From NCBI RefSeq assembly GCF_003205835.1, contig NZ_CP029773.1, positions 62,001 through 126,000 on the forward strand: a stretch of 64,000 nucleotides of DNA, given 5' to 3'. Numbering within the stretch: position 1 is the first letter of the stretch; each line of letters opens with the position of its first letter. The position numbers were made by a program, and so were the translations under genes. Shown in pieces: positions 34,712 to 44,109 of this stretch. The notes beneath the pieces are model-generated. The model was given only the letters and a program-made list of their open reading frames with translations, had not been told where the DNA came from and did no database searches. The DNA is from Stenotrophomonas maltophilia (lineage in GTDB: Bacteria > Pseudomonadota > Gammaproteobacteria > Xanthomonadales > Xanthomonadaceae).

Positions 34712-36844
34712 TCAGGCCGGTTGGCCCGGTGCCGGGCGTGACTGCAGGTCGGCGTCCAGCGCGCGTCGCCGGGCGCGGGCGCGCAGGATGCCCCGCGCCA
34801 GCAGGGCCGCCTGCACCACGATCAGCGTCAGTGACAGCAGCAGCATCAGGCTGCTGGCCACTGCACGCTGGATGCGGTCATCGGAGGCGCCGGGTTCCAC
34901 GCGCAGGCGCAGACCGCCTGCGTCCTGCCGGGTGGACAGCACGAGCCCCTGCAACGCGAACGGTACAGGGGTTGCGACCACCGCCCCTGCCTCCTGCCAC
35001 TGATCGAGCAGGGTGTCGGAACGCACGGGGTCCTGCGGTGCGTGTTGCGCTCCGTCACGCAGGTCATCGGGGGTTTCCAGCACCACGCCGCCGCGCTGCA
35101 GGCTGATCAACTGCGGTGTGAGCGCTGCCAATCGGGTGGCGATGGCGGCACCGGCATGCTCGCGGGCGATTCCACGCAGTGCGGCGAGGTCGCTGCCGGT
35201 CATGTACATACCGTCCTCGCCCTCCGTGGCCAGCCGGCGCATGTGCTGGGCCAGTTTCGGCCAGTCGTCCAGTGCAGTGTCCTGGCCGTCCAGCTCCACC
35301 GATGCACCGAGCGCGCGAACGATGGACTGCTGCAACCCTGCGCAGTCACGCAGGCCGACCGCGCAGGCGGCTTCGACCGTATCGATCATGCGGCCGAGCG
35401 CCGTCACTATCTGCTGCTCGCCGCGCGCGGCCATCAGCGCCTGCTGATAGGGATCGCTGATCTGCTGCATCATCAGCATGCGCAGCATCGTCGAATAGCC
35501 GTCTTTCTGCGCATCGACGAAACTGCCGCGATACAGCGACAGCAGCGGGTCGGGCACCGCCAGCGCAGGCAGCACCACCGTGGTGGCGCCCCAGCGCATC
35601 CGCGCGCAGTCCGGAAGCACCACCTCCGTGCCGGTATCGGCCAGCCGGGTCAACGCGAGTTCGCATTGGCCTTCTCCACTGAGCCGCACGCGGTCACCGG
35701 GCTGCGGAGGATCCTGCAGCACGCTGTCGGCACGGCTGTCAGTCCGCGTCTGGGTGCCCTGCAGCCCATGCCAGGCCAGGCGGAGGTCGTCGCCGTCACC
35801 GGCCAGCAGTGCGGTCACCGCCCCCAGCAGCGCGATCACCAGGAGCAGCAGAGTGCCGCCCCAGCGGATCGGCGGGAAACGGCGCTGCTCATCCACCCGC
35901 GACCAGTGCGGGCCGATCGACAGGACGTCGCCGGTGTCCTGGGCGATGTCCAGCTGCACGGTCTGCTGCAGCGGAAGGCGCCCGCACTGCTGCCAGTGCA
36001 CCGGGACCTGTACCTGCAGGCTGTCGCCGACGAAGAAGCGTTGCAGCCGCAGCGCGGCATTCATCGGATTGGGCATCTCCAGCCGATGCAGGACGCCCTC
36101 TACGCGACGGACCCGGCCAGGCCGGATCTTGCGCAGCGGCGGGCGGAGCTGGCACACGATACCGGCCAGGGCCGCCGCAATGGCCAGCAGCATGACCAGC
36201 GGCAGCGCATCTCCCAGGTCGGCGATGGTGGCCGTCAACAGCAGTGAAAGCGCGACGATCCAGAAGCCAGCGGGCAGCCATCCGAACGCGGGCCGCCGCC
36301 GCAGCTGCGCTTCCTCGAAGGTCTCGGCACGCTCTTCCAGTGTCGTGACCGGCTGGGCGGCCAGCGACGGGGGCGCGGGCAGTGGCGGGGCACCAGGCGG
36401 GAGCCCGTCGGCGCGGCCGTCGTGCAGGCTGCGGCTGCGTCCTTCGACAACGGAAAAATCATTGAGCCGCACCACGATGGCCTGGCGCTCCGTCAGCACA
36501 ACGTCGGCGTCGTTGTCCTCGGCCAGGAACAAGGGCGCATCGTAGGGCAGCAGCACGTCCACGCCCCCGAGGGTGTCGTGGAGTGTTTCGACGCCGTTGG
36601 CGATGATGCCGTGGCGGCTGAAGCGGCCACGCAGGCGACGCACGCCGGTTTCCCACGCGAGGCCGTGGGCGACGCGGAGGGACTCCAGGGCCAGCGCTTC
36701 GTCGTCCTGCAGTTCACGGACGACCTGGGTACGGCGCAGGGCGGCCAGCGCATTCTGGTTGTCCTTGCGCCGCGACTGGTAGTTCAGCCAAGCCACCAGC
36801 GCCACGAGCAGCAGGATGATCTTGACGATGATGAAGACGCTCAT
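34712..36844 (-). CDS. IgaA/UmoB-like inner-membrane protein
   Basis: The predicted protein is 710 residues, essentially the length of enterobacterial IgaA (711). Its layout also matches: one span at residues 3-20, a cytoplasmic region, spans at 188-207 and 212-231, a second cytoplasmic region, a span at 329-348, a large periplasmic domain and a last span near 670-690. In Enterobacteriaceae IgaA restrains the Rcs phosphorelay through RcsD. Nothing like RcsC, RcsD or RcsF is near, so the partner here is unknown. I use the ATG at 36844, where the first span begins. The gap 36845-37084 shows nothing I can name. Confidence 0.7.
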   Translation of the reverse strand: MSVFIIVKIILLLVALVAWLNYQSRRKDNQNALAALRRTQVVRELQDDEALALESLRVAHGLAWETGVRRLRGRFSRHGIIANGVETLHDTLGGVDVLLPYDAPLFLAEDNDADVVLTERQAIVVRLNDFSVVEGRSRSLHDGRADGLPPGAPPLPAPPSLAAQPVTTLEERAETFEEAQLRRRPAFGWLPAGFWIVALSLLLTATIADLGDALPLVMLLAIAAALAGIVCQLRPPLRKIRPGRVRRVEGVLHRLEMPNPMNAALRLQRFFVGDSLQVQVPVHWQQCGRLPLQQTVQLDIAQDTGDVLSIGPHWSRVDEQRRFPPIRWGGTLLLLVIALLGAVTALLAGDGDDLRLAWHGLQGTQTRTDSRADSVLQDPPQPGDRVRLSGEGQCELALTRLADTGTEVVLPDCARMRWGATTVVLPALAVPDPLLSLYRGSFVDAQKDGYSTMLRMLMMQQISDPYQQALMAARGEQQIVTALGRMIDTVEAACAVGLRDCAGLQQSIVRALGASVELDGQDTALDDWPKLAQHMRRLATEGEDGMYMTGSDLAALRGIAREHAGAAIATRLAALTPQLISLQRGGVVLETPDDLRDGAQHAPQDPVRSDTLLDQWQEAGAVVATPVPFALQGLVLSTRQDAGGLRLRVEPGASDDRIQRAVASSLMLLLSLTLIVVQAALLARGILRARARRRALDADLQSRPAPGQPA

Positions 36845-37084
36845 CGGCGCACCCCGGCCGAAGGCTGACGATATGCGATGGCAGGGGATGGGAATGTGCG
36901 TGATGCACACGACATCGTGTCGATCATGGCTCCCTCCAATGGAGCTGTCCGTCCGCCTACCAGTCTGCCTTGGGTGGCCGGTACAGGGCAAACCCAGCGG
37001 TTCCGGCACTGCCCGATCCGGGCACGCCTGTTGATATGCGCAGAGGCGGACTATCGAGGTGGGGGCTACCTGCCGTCGCCTGCC

Positions 37085-38926
37085 CTACGGTGCTGGTTGC
37101 GTCAATCGAGGGGCGTGCATGCGCCGCCGTTCCAGCCACCACAGCAGCGAGGCGCACAGCACGAACGCCAGCCACCACGGCCAGCGCGATCCCGGCACGG
37201 GTTGCATCACCAATGCGTTCGCCGGCGTGCTGGAGACCAACGCCTGAGTCGTCGCATCGATCATTGCCTGCCGATGCAGCACGGTCGCGGCTCTTGGGTC
37301 GAACACATAGCGCCAGACGATGCTGTCGCCATGCTGCAGGCGCTGCCAGCCTGCGTCACGTGGCCACCAGCCGGCGCAGCGCAGGGTCGAGGTCGCGCCA
37401 TCGACGACCAGCGGTACTCCGTCGCCACCTTCGTTGAAGACCTGCAGCGGCGCCTGCACGCCGCACAGCGTCTGCCGTTCGCCTGCCCAGCTGATCGGCT
37501 GCGGTGACCACAGCGCATCAGCGCTGCCCTGTGCACGCGCCAGCGTGGCCACCACGCTGCTCCACAGTTCGCCGTGGCGGTCGTCGCGCCCGGCCAGCAC
37601 CCAGCGCCAGCTGTCGGTCATGGGCAGCAGGCCGATGCGGCCCTTGCCAGCCGCGCGCCAGCCGCCGACAGCCTTGCCCGTGCCATCCTGCAGCAGGGCG
37701 GTGCTGCCCGGTACCTGCAGCGCGAGTGCTTCCAGCACAGGCAGGGGAGCATTGTGCGAGCTGCGGTCAGCCTCTTCGCCGTAGCCGGTCGGCAGCGTAC
37801 CCGCGGCGAGCGGGCCACGTCGTGCGGCGAGGACCGCGCTGTCGCCGTCGCCGGGAAGTTCGAGGGCGTGGCTGCTGCCATCGCCTTGCACCGGTAGACC
37901 AAGATCCTGCAGGCGCTGGCGCGCGCTGGCCGAAGGTGAGCCCGCACCGCGTACCAGCACGCCCAGTCCCTCGCACAACGCCTGCCGCACGGCAGCCAGC
38001 TGGCCGGCACTCAATGCGGCCAGGCTGCGCTCGTCCAGCAACAGCAGATCGCTGCGCGCGAGTGACGCCGCATCCAGCGCGACCGCGCCATCTCCCACGC
38101 TGACACCCGCCCCGGTATCGGCCTGCACCTGCACGCGGATGCCGGCATCGGCGGCCCAGCGGCGCAGGTACTTCAACTCCGGGCCCGGCGCACTGGCACG
38201 CACCAGCAGCCGTATGGGGGCGGCCGGCAGGGTCTGCTGCGGCACCGGCGCGCTGTCCACCACATGGCCTTCGGCATCGAGCAGGCGCAGCTGGAACACG
38301 CTGCGGCCTTCGGCGCGGGCGATGCCGCTGAGCTTCACGCGCCCGTCCTCGGCAACGTCCGTGCGATCAACCACGCTGTCGGCGGGGTCAAGCAGCTCTG
38401 CTTTCGCCTTGGCCGCGCCACGCGCCTGTGCCTGGACGTCAAAACGAGCACCGGGAGCGACATCGGCCGGTGGTTGCAGCGCGATCCAGCCGCGCGGCTC
38501 CGGTGCGGCCTGCCAACGTACATCCGGCGGCAACACCGCGTCGCGATCACGTGCGGCGAGGCCCGCACCGACCAGGGTCAGCGTGGACGCCGGATGCTGG
38601 CGCAGCGCGGTGGCCAGGTCGGGAACGCGCTGTGCGCCGGCCACATCGGCAGCTTCCGGCAACAGCAACAGCGGGCCTTCGCTGGCCGGGAGTGCGCCGG
38701 CCTTGCCGGCGTCGATTCCCAGCACGACCAGGCCGCCTGCGGGTTGCTGGCGGGCGGGCGGCACCAGGCAGAAATACAGCAGCGCGGCGACGATGATCTG
38801 CAGTGCGATCACGATCCACCGGCGGCCGGGGTGCGCGGTGTCTCCACGCAGCTGGCGCACGCTGGCGATGACCACGATCAGGGCGAGGGCCAGCGCAATC
38901 CACAGGTTCACAGCGGAGGCGTTCAT
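37085..38926 (-). CDS. Large membrane protein, last gene of the MoxR-TldD operon
   Basis: The 613-residue protein has two N-terminal spans (LWIALALALIVVIASV and WIVIALQIIVAALLYFCLV), a large, probably periplasmic, region and a C-terminal span (WPWWLAFVLCASLLWWLE) followed by a basic tail. Parts of the region read like a glutamine-amidotransferase-like or BatA-type domain (LLLLDERSLAALSAGQ, then LGVLVRGAG, then GKGRIGLLPMTDSWRW), which occurs in membrane proteins encoded beside MoxR genes. No catalytic residues can be assigned. It overlaps the DUF4175 gene by four bases (ATGA), so it is the distal member of the operon. Confidence 0.8.
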   Translation of the reverse strand: MNASAVNLWIALALALIVVIASVRQLRGDTAHPGRRWIVIALQIIVAALLYFCLVPPARQQPAGGLVVLGIDAGKAGALPASEGPLLLLPEAADVAGAQRVPDLATALRQHPASTLTLVGAGLAARDRDAVLPPDVRWQAAPEPRGWIALQPPADVAPGARFDVQAQARGAAKAKAELLDPADSVVDRTDVAEDGRVKLSGIARAEGRSVFQLRLLDAEGHVVDSAPVPQQTLPAAPIRLLVRASAPGPELKYLRRWAADAGIRVQVQADTGAGVSVGDGAVALDAASLARSDLLLLDERSLAALSAGQLAAVRQALCEGLGVLVRGAGSPSASARQRLQDLGLPVQGDGSSHALELPGDGDSAVLAARRGPLAAGTLPTGYGEEADRSSHNAPLPVLEALALQVPGSTALLQDGTGKAVGGWRAAGKGRIGLLPMTDSWRWVLAGRDDRHGELWSSVVATLARAQGSADALWSPQPISWAGERQTLCGVQAPLQVFNEGGDGVPLVVDGATSTLRCAGWWPRDAGWQRLQHGDSIVWRYVFDPRAATVLHRQAMIDATTQALVSSTPANALVMQPVPGSRWPWWLAFVLCASLLWWLERRRMHAPRLTQPAP

Positions 38927-41091
38927 GGCTGCGCCTCCAGCGCGTCGAGGTAGCGCTGGCCCATCGCATCGGCGGCACTGCGCCGCATCGCCTGCGGCAG
39001 CGGACGCTGCAGCGCCCGCCACAACTGTGCGCGCAGGCGCTGGCGACAGTCGTGGCAACTGGGCTCGATGCGCAGCTGCTCGATGGCCGCAGCCAGATCG
39101 AGTGCATCGGGCAGGTAGGCGGCGTTGCGCTGCTGCCAGGCCGCGAGCGCATCCAGATCCGGCGCGCCGGTGTCATCGCCGAGACGCTGCCAGGCTTCGA
39201 CGATGGCCGGATCGGGCGGGGTGCGGGCGGCCAGCGGCAGTTCACGACTGGCCAGCCCGGCGCGATCGCCACCGAGGCGGCGGCCTTCATCGATCGGTGG
39301 CAGCTCCGGTCCGACACGGGCCAGATAGATGCGCTCGGCCTGCTGCACCTGCTTGATGAAGCCCAATGCCTTGTAGGCGAAGGGCAACGCCTGCTCCGGT
39401 CGGCCCTGGCGCAGCTCGCCTTCGGCCGACCACATCTGGTCCAGCGCGGCCTTCAGCGTGGCGCGGGTCTGCGGGTCAAGCAGGGTCGCGGCCTCGGCAT
39501 GGTCATGGGTGTGGCCGTATTCGGAGAGCACATCGGTGGCGCTGCCGAACACCGGTGGCGTATCGGCACTGGACGCCTTGCCGCCGTGATCGTGGCCATG
39601 CGCGTCGTGCGCTCCTGCATCGGCGCCATGGTCGTGATCGTGATCATCGCCGTGGTCGCCTGCGGCGGGCGTATCGCTGGTGGGCAGGTCGCCGGTCGGC
39701 GGTGGCTTCGGCGCACCTTCGCTTTCCTCGCCCAGGAACTGGCCATAGCGCAGGCGCAGGATGCGCTGGTCGACACCGATCGCATCGCTGCGCTTCACGA
39801 AGTCTTCCGCAGCCAGACTGCGACGCTGCCGGATCAAGGCTTCAGCATCGATGATGATCTGCCGCTGGCTGCGGAAGTACGCAGGCAGGGTCTTCTTGAT
39901 GCGGCCTTCCAGCTCCGCACCGAGCGCGACCTCGGCGCTGGGCAGGCGCAGGATCACGCTGCTGCTGCGCCCGGTCTGCGGCGTGGGTGTGTGGTTGTCG
40001 CGCACTTCCAGCTGGGCGATCACATCGTTGCCCGGCTGCGCGCCCAATGCAGCCAGATCAAGCGTATGCGCGAAGCGCCGTGCGGTCGGCTCGCCATTGC
40101 CGGTGAGGCTGACGCTGCGGCGGACGAAGGTGATGTTCTCACCGCTGCCCTGGGTGGTGGTGATCGACAGCGTTGCCTGCGCGGCCACGCCGTAATCGTC
40201 GCTGGCCTCGAAGCGCAGTGCCCACTGCCGTTGCCCGGGCGTGCCCAGCACCAGGCTGGCCGCCGGCTCCAGCACGCGCACGCTGGGTGCGCGGTCAGCC
40301 ACTACATCCAGCCGATGCAGGCGGGTCTCTGCCAGTGCCGGTTCGCTCACCACGCGGTACAGCACCGGCGTGCGTGCCACATCCTGCGCCTGCCACTGGC
40401 CATCGTGCTCGCTCAGTGGCAACCGGCGACCATCGTGGAACTGCAGCCATGCCTTGTCCGGTGCGCGGTCGAAGCGCAGGGACCAGGACAGCCGGCTGTC
40501 GGCGGCGACCTTGGCGTCCAAGGCATTCTGGGTGAGCGTGGCCTGGCCGGTATAGGCCGGCGCGTCGATGCGAAGGCGGGTGGACTGCAGGTGCAGCGGG
40601 CCCGCGGCGGCGGTGCTGCCAGGCGCCGACGTGCGGGCAGGCGCGGAACCGGGATTCGAACGTGGCCAGCCGAGTGCCAGCACAACGATGGCCAGGCCAG
40701 CGATCCAGCACAGCGCCAACGCCCCACGCGGCCAGCGCGGACGCAGTTCCGGCATCGCACGTTCCAGCGTGGCCAGCACATGCGCGCGCTGGCGCTGCTG
40801 CAGCGGATTGAGGGTGAGCGTATCGGCGAACAGCAGGTCGGCACTGTCCTCGCTGGCGCCGCTGCCATCGAGCTGGCGCTGCAGCCACTGGCGGTCCAGC
40901 CGGCGGGCGCGTGCAGTGGCGAGGGCCGCGCAGGCGAGCAGGCCGATCGTGCCGACCACGCAGGCGATGTCGAAGCCCGCCAGGCGCAGCGCCAGCACCG
41001 TTGCGGCCAGCGCCCACGGCAGGCCCAGCAGCAGGGTGACGAGCGCATGGCGGCGGCGCGCGCGTTGCCAGGCGTGCTGCAGGGTGTTCAT
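38923..41091 (-). CDS. DUF4175-type membrane protein with His-rich loop
   Basis: The 722-residue product has two or three N-terminal spans (from VTLLLGLPWALAATVLAL), a beta-rich, probably periplasmic, region (about 140-400), a helical segment, and a DUF4175-like C-terminal half. Residues about 475-535 form a His/Asp-rich loop (HGDDHDHDHG, HDAHGHDHGG, then GHTHDHAEA), a common metal-binding composition. The product overlaps both neighbours by four bases, so it is made with the BatA-like protein before it and the large membrane protein after it. Metal delivery to the two HExxxH proteases of the same operon is an inference. Confidence 0.8.
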   Translation of the reverse strand: MNTLQHAWQRARRRHALVTLLLGLPWALAATVLALRLAGFDIACVVGTIGLLACAALATARARRLDRQWLQRQLDGSGASEDSADLLFADTLTLNPLQQRQRAHVLATLERAMPELRPRWPRGALALCWIAGLAIVVLALGWPRSNPGSAPARTSAPGSTAAAGPLHLQSTRLRIDAPAYTGQATLTQNALDAKVAADSRLSWSLRFDRAPDKAWLQFHDGRRLPLSEHDGQWQAQDVARTPVLYRVVSEPALAETRLHRLDVVADRAPSVRVLEPAASLVLGTPGQRQWALRFEASDDYGVAAQATLSITTTQGSGENITFVRRSVSLTGNGEPTARRFAHTLDLAALGAQPGNDVIAQLEVRDNHTPTPQTGRSSSVILRLPSAEVALGAELEGRIKKTLPAYFRSQRQIIIDAEALIRQRRSLAAEDFVKRSDAIGVDQRILRLRYGQFLGEESEGAPKPPPTGDLPTSDTPAAGDHGDDHDHDHGADAGAHDAHGHDHGGKASSADTPPVFGSATDVLSEYGHTHDHAEAATLLDPQTRATLKAALDQMWSAEGELRQGRPEQALPFAYKALGFIKQVQQAERIYLARVGPELPPIDEGRRLGGDRAGLASRELPLAARTPPDPAIVEAWQRLGDDTGAPDLDALAAWQQRNAAYLPDALDLAAAIEQLRIEPSCHDCRQRLRAQLWRALQRPLPQAMRRSAADAMGQRYLDALEAQP

Positions 41092-42209
41092 GCGGGCCCC
41101 CTGCGTCGGCTACTGCTGGCCATCCAGCGTTCCAGCGCGAACAGCAGCACGATGGCCAGCAACAGCCAAGGCGTCGGCTCTCGCAGCGGCGGTGTTGCAG
41201 CAGGCAATGCGGTTCGGCGCGGTGCCTGGTCACGTGCATCGCCCAGGCGCGGAGCCGTGGGCGGCTGCAGCGCCAGCAGCAGGGCACGCGGCAACTGCGG
41301 ATCGCGCAGCGCAGCGTTGCTGGCGGCATTCCAGTCACCCGGCAGCGCCAGCAGATAGCCGTGGCCGATGCGTTGCTGCCACAGCAGCGGTGCGCCTTGG
41401 GCGTCGCGCAGCAGGATGCTGGCGCTGGCAGCAGGCTTGCCGGCAGTCATGACACGACCGCCGTCGCGCAGCCACGCCTGCCAGTGTGCTGGCAGTGCAT
41501 CGCTGCGGCTCCACACGCCGATTTCGCCGCGCTCGGGCACAGCATCCCCGGCCAGGGGCGAGGGCGGTGCCTGCACACCCCACGCGCGTTGCAGTGCGTT
41601 CAACCAGTGCTGGGCAGTGGCCGAAGCATCGCTGTGCACGCGCAGGCGCGGCGACGTCGCGGCACTCGGTTGCGCAGTGGCCGGCATCGGCTGCGTGTGC
41701 CATCGCACGTCGCGCGACAGCTGCAGGCGTGCGCCGTCCAGGCCGGGCAGGGGATCGGGAACGTGCACGGTCAATGTGGTGCCCGGGGGCAGTTGTGCAT
41801 CCAGTTCGCGCAGCAGGCTGGGCAGGGAGGCCGTGGACGCAGGTGGCACTTGATCAATGGCCGGGAAACCGGGCGCCAGCCAATGCCAGTTGCCCGCTTC
41901 GGCAGTCCCGCGTAGTGCGGTCGCGTCCAGCCCTGGAGCAACGACCGTCCACGTAGCGGGGGCTGGCGCAGGCCCGGTCAATGCGGGTCGTGCCAGCAGC
42001 AAGGCGAGCGCGGCCAGCAACAGCAGGCGCACCAGCAGCAACGGCCAGTCATTGAAGCGGATGCGCTGGCGCGGCCGGATCTGTGCACGCAGCCAGCGCA
42101 GCGCGGCGAAATCCAGCGGTGTGTACGGGTGGCGGCGGGCGAGGTGGATCAGCAGCGGCAGCAGCCATGCGGCGAGCGCAGCCAGGCCGAGCGGGAACAG
42201 CAGGTTCAT
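41088..42209 (-). CDS. BatA-like membrane protein
   Basis: The 373-residue protein starts with the BatA N-terminal domain (PF07584 type). A first span is followed by HLARRHPYTPLDFAALRWL and a second span of Leu/Ala repeats near residue 60. A periplasmic region and a C-terminal span (LLLAIVLLFALERW) complete it. BatA proteins accompany MoxR and DUF58 genes, where they are thought to form membrane complexes assembled with the ATPase. The canonical vWA MIDAS motif is not seen. It overlaps DUF58 upstream and DUF4175 downstream by four bases each. Confidence 0.85.
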   Translation of the reverse strand: MNLLFPLGLAALAAWLLPLLIHLARRHPYTPLDFAALRWLRAQIRPRQRIRFNDWPLLLVRLLLLAALALLLARPALTGPAPAPATWTVVAPGLDATALRGTAEAGNWHWLAPGFPAIDQVPPASTASLPSLLRELDAQLPPGTTLTVHVPDPLPGLDGARLQLSRDVRWHTQPMPATAQPSAATSPRLRVHSDASATAQHWLNALQRAWGVQAPPSPLAGDAVPERGEIGVWSRSDALPAHWQAWLRDGGRVMTAGKPAASASILLRDAQGAPLLWQQRIGHGYLLALPGDWNAASNAALRDPQLPRALLLALQPPTAPRLGDARDQAPRRTALPAATPPLREPTPWLLLAIVLLFALERWMASSSRRRGPA

Positions 42210-43102
42210 CCGCCGCCTCCACGGGCGAACAGTGCCTGCAGCGGCTGGTCCAACGGTTGGTCGAGCCAGCCGGTGGCACTGGCGATGCCGCCGGCCTGCA
42301 GGCGCGACTGCAGCGCACTGCGTGCGTCGGCGAAGCGCTGCAGGTAGTCGGCGCGGATCGCCGCACCATCGCCCAGCAGTTCCTCGCCGGTCTCGGGGTC
42401 GCGGAAGCGATGGCCGGCGTCGAACGGGAAGTCGCGCTCGTCGGCGGTCAGGATCTGCAGCAGTGCCACTTCGCGGCGCGCGCTGGCCAGTTGCTCCAGC
42501 AGCGTGATGCCGGCCTCGTCGAAACCATCACCGATTGCCAGCAGCAGGTCGCCCGGGCGTATGCGCTCCCACAGGGGACGCAGGCGATCGGCCGCAGGCC
42601 AGCCACCGCGTGCCTGCAGGGCATGCAGTTGCAGATGCACGCGGTCACGCTGGCGTGCGCCGTTCGCTGCGGGCACCAGCTGCAGGCCATCGCCATTGAT
42701 CGCCAGCAGGCCGAAACGGTCGCCCTGCTGCAGGGCCAGCTCCACCACGCACGCGGCCACGCCGCGCATGTGGTCCAGGCGCGTGCGCTGCGGTGCCGCG
42801 CGATCGGCCTGGCCGGCGGAAGCAGTGGCATCGAGCAGCAGCCAGACCGTGATCGGGCTTTCGCGTTCGGATTCGCGCACGAAGAAACGATCCGAGCGGG
42901 CGTACAGCTTCCAGTCGATCTGGCGCAGTTCGTCGCCCGGCTCGTAGGCACGGTACTGGGCGAATTCGAGACCGGCACCGCGGCTGCGGCTGGCGTGCTG
43001 GCCGATGCCGCTTGCGCCGCTGGCCAGGCGCGGCCGCAACCGCAGCGTGCGCAGGCGCGCACGCAGTTCCGGTGGCAACGTCAGCGGGGCACCTGCGTTC
43101 AC
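42206..43102 (-). CDS. DUF58 domain protein
   Basis: The 298-residue product has the DUF58 signature (GLEFAQYRAYEPGDELRQID, then WKLYARSDRFFVRE) followed by a vWA-like fold that begins TVWLLLDATASAG. DUF58 proteins are the usual partner of MoxR ATPases. There is no membrane span, unlike many DUF58 proteins. I use the GTG at 43102, seven bases after the moxR stop; the frame is open upstream but only through the end of moxR. Its 3' end overlaps the BatA-like gene by four bases. Confidence 0.88.
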   Translation of the reverse strand: MNAGAPLTLPPELRARLRTLRLRPRLASGASGIGQHASRSRGAGLEFAQYRAYEPGDELRQIDWKLYARSDRFFVRESERESPITVWLLLDATASAGQADRAAPQRTRLDHMRGVAACVVELALQQGDRFGLLAINGDGLQLVPAANGARQRDRVHLQLHALQARGGWPAADRLRPLWERIRPGDLLLAIGDGFDEAGITLLEQLASARREVALLQILTADERDFPFDAGHRFRDPETGEELLGDGAAIRADYLQRFADARSALQSRLQAGGIASATGWLDQPLDQPLQALFARGGGG

Positions 43103-43109
43103 GCGTGGC

Positions 43110-44093
43110 TCAACCCGGGAACGGCACGGCCTGCAGCAGGGCGGCGACCACGTCGTCGGCACGCTTCTGCTCGGCCTCGGCGGCGAACGACAGCAGCAGG
43201 CGATGACGCATCACCGGCGCGGCGAGTGCCTGCACATCCTCGCGGGTGGCGGCGAAGCGGCCCTGCAGCAGTGCGCGTGCTTTCGCCGCCAGCACCAGCG
43301 ACTGCCCGGCGCGCGGGCCGGCGCCCCATTTCACCCACTGGTTGATCGCCGCCGGTGCGCCTTCGCCGGGGCGGCTGGCGCGCACCAGGCGGGTGATCCA
43401 GGCCAGCACATCCGGGCTGACATGCACCTGGCGTACTGCGGCCTGCAGGGCGATCACGGCCTCGGCATCCATCACCTTCGGCACCGCGTCGGTGGCGCCG
43501 CCGGTGGTCTGTTCCAGGATCTGCCGTTCCTCGTCTTCGCTGGGGTAATCCACCAGCACGTGCAGCAGGAAACGGTCCAGCTGTGCCTCCGGCAGCGGGT
43601 AGGTGCCGGCCTGCTCGATCGGGTTCTGCGTCGCCAGCACGAAGAACGGTGCGGGCAATGCGTAGGTGGTGCCGGCGTAGCTGACCGTGCGCTCCTGCAT
43701 CGCTTCCAGCAGTGCGGCCTGGGTCTTGGGCGGGGTGCGGTTGAGTTCGTCTGCGAGCAGCAGGTGGGTGAAGATCGGGCCCTGCTGGAAGCGGAAATGG
43801 CGATGGCCGGTGCCATGGTCTTCCTCCAGCAGCTCGCTGCCGAGGATGTCGCTGGGCATCAGGTCGGGGGTGAACTGCACGCGCCGGAACTGCAGCTCCA
43901 GTGCCTGGCCCAGCGAGCGCACCAGCAGGGTCTTGCCGAGCCCGGGCGCGCCTTCCAGCAGGCAGTGGCCGCCGGCCAGCAGGCCGATCAGCAGCTGCTC
44001 GACCACGGTGTGCTGGCCCACCACTGCGCGTGCAAGCGCGGCGCGCAGATCGTGCAGGCGCGGCAACAGGGAATCGAGGTCGGGGGAGGTCAT
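43110..44093 (-). CDS. MoxR-family AAA+ ATPase
   Basis: The 327-residue ATPase has Walker A GAPGLGKT near residue 49, Walker B LLLADELNR near 112, the PPKTQAALLEAMQE stretch typical of MoxR proteins, and the sensor LATQNP. MoxR ATPases act as chaperones that help metal cofactor insertion or activate partner proteins, as for methanol dehydrogenase. This gene lies between exported metalloprotease genes and the DUF58/BatA module. That makes folding or metallation of those proteases its most likely client function, an inference. It is 16 bases from the preceding DUF4159 gene. Confidence 0.92.
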   Translation of the reverse strand: MTSPDLDSLLPRLHDLRAALARAVVGQHTVVEQLLIGLLAGGHCLLEGAPGLGKTLLVRSLGQALELQFRRVQFTPDLMPSDILGSELLEEDHGTGHRHFRFQQGPIFTHLLLADELNRTPPKTQAALLEAMQERTVSYAGTTYALPAPFFVLATQNPIEQAGTYPLPEAQLDRFLLHVLVDYPSEDEERQILEQTTGGATDAVPKVMDAEAVIALQAAVRQVHVSPDVLAWITRLVRASRPGEGAPAAINQWVKWGAGPRAGQSLVLAAKARALLQGRFAATREDVQALAAPVMRHRLLLSFAAEAEQKRADDVVAALLQAVPFPG

Positions 44094-44109
44094 GGGCGTG
44101 CAGGTCCTA

